Assembly: GCF_012927245.1 (NCBI RefSeq)
Contig: NZ_JABBGE010000001.1
Span: forward strand, 62,001-126,000
Source of the DNA: Streptomyces sp. R302
GTDB lineage: Bacteria; Actinomycetota; Actinomycetes; Streptomycetales; Streptomycetaceae
Direction: 5' to 3'
DNA length: 64,000 bases
Below the pieces are notes generated by a model. It had not been told where the DNA came from, searched no databases, and was given only the letters and a program-made list of their open reading frames with translations. Made by a program: the position numbers and the translations under genes. Position 1 is the first letter of the stretch; each line of letters opens with the position of its first letter. This document shows, one piece after another, positions 62,894 through 64,000 of the stretch.

Positions 62894-63763
62894 ATGAAGC
62901 TGCTGCGAGTCGGCCCGCCGGGCGCCGAGCGTCCCGCCCTCCTCGACGGGGACGGGACCCTCCGGGACCTGTCCTCCTTCACCGACGACGTCGACGGCGG
63001 TCTGCTCTCCGACACCGCCACGCTCGACCGGATCCGCGCCGCCGCCGAGGCCGGCGTGCTGCCCGCGTTCGGCGGCTCCGGTGACGCCACCGGGCTGCGC
63101 GTCGGCCCGCCGGTCGGCCGGATCGGCAAGGTCGTGTGCATCGGGCTGAACTACCACGGCCACGCCGCGGAGACCGGCCAGGCCACCCCGGCCGAGCCGG
63201 TCGTCTTCCTCAAGGCCGCCGACACCGTCGTCGGCCCGGACGACACCGTGCTCGTGCCGCGCGGCTCGGTGAAGACCGACTGGGAGGTCGAGCTGGCGAT
63301 CGTCATCGGCCGGACCGCCCGCTACCTGGAGACCGACGAGGAGGCCCTGGCGCACGTCGCCGGGTACGCGCTCGCGCACGACGTCTCCGAGCGCGAGTTC
63401 CAGATCGAGCGCGGCGGCACCTGGGACAAGGGCAAGAACTGCGAGACCTTCAACCCGCTCGGGCCCTGGCTGGTGACCGCCGACGAGGTGCCCGACCCGC
63501 AGGACCTCACCCTGCGCCTCTGGGTGAACGGCGAGCTGAAGCAGGACGGCCACACCTCGGACCAGATCTTCCCGGTCGCCGAGGTCGTCCGGTACGTGAG
63601 CCGGTTCATGACCCTCTATCCGGGCGACATCATCAACACCGGTACGCCCGCCGGCGTCGCCATGGGGCAGCCGGAGCCCAAGCCGTACCTCCGCCCCGGC
63701 GACGTCGTCGAGCTGGAGATCGAGGGCCTCGGCCGCCAGCGGCAGGAGCTGAAGAGCGCCTGA
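62894..63763 (+). CDS. Fumarylacetoacetate hydrolase-family enzyme
   Basis: 289 residues from ATG 62894. The FAH core is intact: VVCIGLNYHGHAAETG, the metal-binding E-x-E in DWEVELAIVIG, and GHTSDQIFPVAEVVRYVSRF, then GDIINTGTPAGVAMGQPEPK. The size fits 2-hydroxyhepta-2,4-diene-1,7-dioate isomerase or acylpyruvase relatives rather than full fumarylacetoacetase. Substrate is uncertain. A 17-bp repeat begins within its last codons. Confidence 0.92.
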   Translation: MKLLRVGPPGAERPALLDGDGTLRDLSSFTDDVDGGLLSDTATLDRIRAAAEAGVLPAFGGSGDATGLRVGPPVGRIGKVVCIGLNYHGHAAETGQATPAEPVVFLKAADTVVGPDDTVLVPRGSVKTDWEVELAIVIGRTARYLETDEEALAHVAGYALAHDVSEREFQIERGGTWDKGKNCETFNPLGPWLVTADEVPDPQDLTLRLWVNGELKQDGHTSDQIFPVAEVVRYVSRFMTLYPGDIINTGTPAGVAMGQPEPKPYLRPGDVVELEIEGLGRQRQELKSA

Positions 63764-63823
63764 CGGACTGCGGCGCCTGACGGACTGCGGCGCCTGACGG
63801 GCTACGGCGCCTGACGGGCCGTC
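63756..63823. repeat. Four 17-bp tandem repeats spanning the FAH stop codon
   Basis: Units GCGCCTGACGGACTGCG (two identical copies), GCGCCTGACGGGCTACG and GCGCCTGACGGGCCGTC lie end to end. The first contains the TGA stop of the FAH-family gene. Confidence 0.85.
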
Positions 63824-63872
63824 GGGCCGTCGTCGTCTCCGAGGCGCCATCGGGCCGCGAGCTCGGCGAATC

Positions 63873-63900
63873 TGGCGGCATCCCGCGTGGGATGCCGCCA
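63873..63900 (+). terminator. Intrinsic terminator with T-run
   Basis: A perfect 12-bp stem (63873-63884 with 63889-63900), a GCGT loop and a following TTTT. It terminates the FAH-family gene and isolates the next promoter. Confidence 0.9.
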
Positions 63901-63931
63901 TTTTCGTACCTTTTTATGCATATTGCGGCGT

Positions 63932-64000
63932 ATGGAACCCGTGAAGACCGACCGCGTCCCTCGCCGCAGAGCCCGTCTCGTCCTCTCCGCCGCGACGGCG
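63932..64000 (+). CDS. Start of a secreted protein, cut by the window end
   Basis: Only 23 residues are visible: MEPVKTDRVPRRRARLVLSA and three more. The basic Arg-rich start followed by the beginning of a hydrophobic stretch looks like a signal peptide. The region just upstream (63901-63931) is AT-rich for this genome, with TTTTTATGCATATTG, so a promoter may lie very close to the start and the transcript may be nearly leaderless. GTG 63941 is an alternative start. The identity cannot be told. Confidence 0.5.
   Translation, partial: MEPVKTDRVPRRRARLVLSAATA

Overview
The window is high-GC actinobacterial DNA and reads as the core region of a Streptomyces chromosome. Coding regions use mostly G/C-ending codons, with frequent GTG starts and one TTG start. 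An SsgA-like sporulation protein, class E sortase, DUF6879/DUF5753 pairs, RDD proteins and DasR-type operators all occur. From memory, the order from the 4-hydroxyphenylpyruvate dioxygenase (hppD) to the large penicillin-binding protein matches the S. coelicolor SCO2927 to SCO2897 neighbourhood read in descending order. That synteny is recalled, not computed.

Left part (1-15.6 kb), the accessory part. Two paralogous units (1-3040 and 3802-7106) each pair a large protein (WXG-like N-terminus visible in the second copy) with an exported partner built from a four-cysteine module: two modules in the first partner, one in the second. A decayed gap separates the units. Next come a CxxC-rich protein, a GntR-type ORF that runs antisense into its neighbour, a helix-turn-helix DUF5753 regulator with DUF6879 and a small conserved protein, an MFS exporter, a ribbon-helix-helix/Doc toxin-antitoxin pair whose toxin lacks the Fic histidine, an SF2 helicase and an IclR regulator. 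A six-copy 21-bp repeat array lies beyond.

Middle part (16-40 kb) is mostly conserved chromosome: an ArsR-like regulator, a Tat-exported hydrolase, a Lon-like secreted protease, an ArsR/small protein/MFS cluster with a strong palindromic operator, a divergent AsnC-hppD pair, a TPR protein, a GlcD-like oxidase, ssgG, two RDD proteins, a secreted M6 protease, pncA/pncB for NAD salvage, clpS with a DUF2017 gene, and an amino-acid permease. The sulfur-carrier cysteine pathway follows: JAMM protease, cysteine leader peptide, CysO and CysM.

Right part (40-64 kb): an MBL-fold enzyme and the GlcNAc phosphotransferase genes nagE2, nagE1 and nagF with clear DasR boxes. Then rph, rdgB, tRNA-Leu(UAG) beside an HNH nuclease remnant, bcp, a GroES-like gene, a guanidine-III riboswitch controlling a SugE/Gdx exporter, a class A penicillin-binding protein and a three-gene ABC-2 exporter whose ATPase carries an in-frame Streptomyces palindromic repeat. 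After these are a DUF445 gene, a PLD-helicase-DUF3427 protein of possible defence function, a SEC-C protein, sortase E, a decayed MFS/HxlR pair, DUF6412 and a YidC paralogue, a fumarylacetoacetate-hydrolase-family enzyme, and the start of a secreted protein at the edge.
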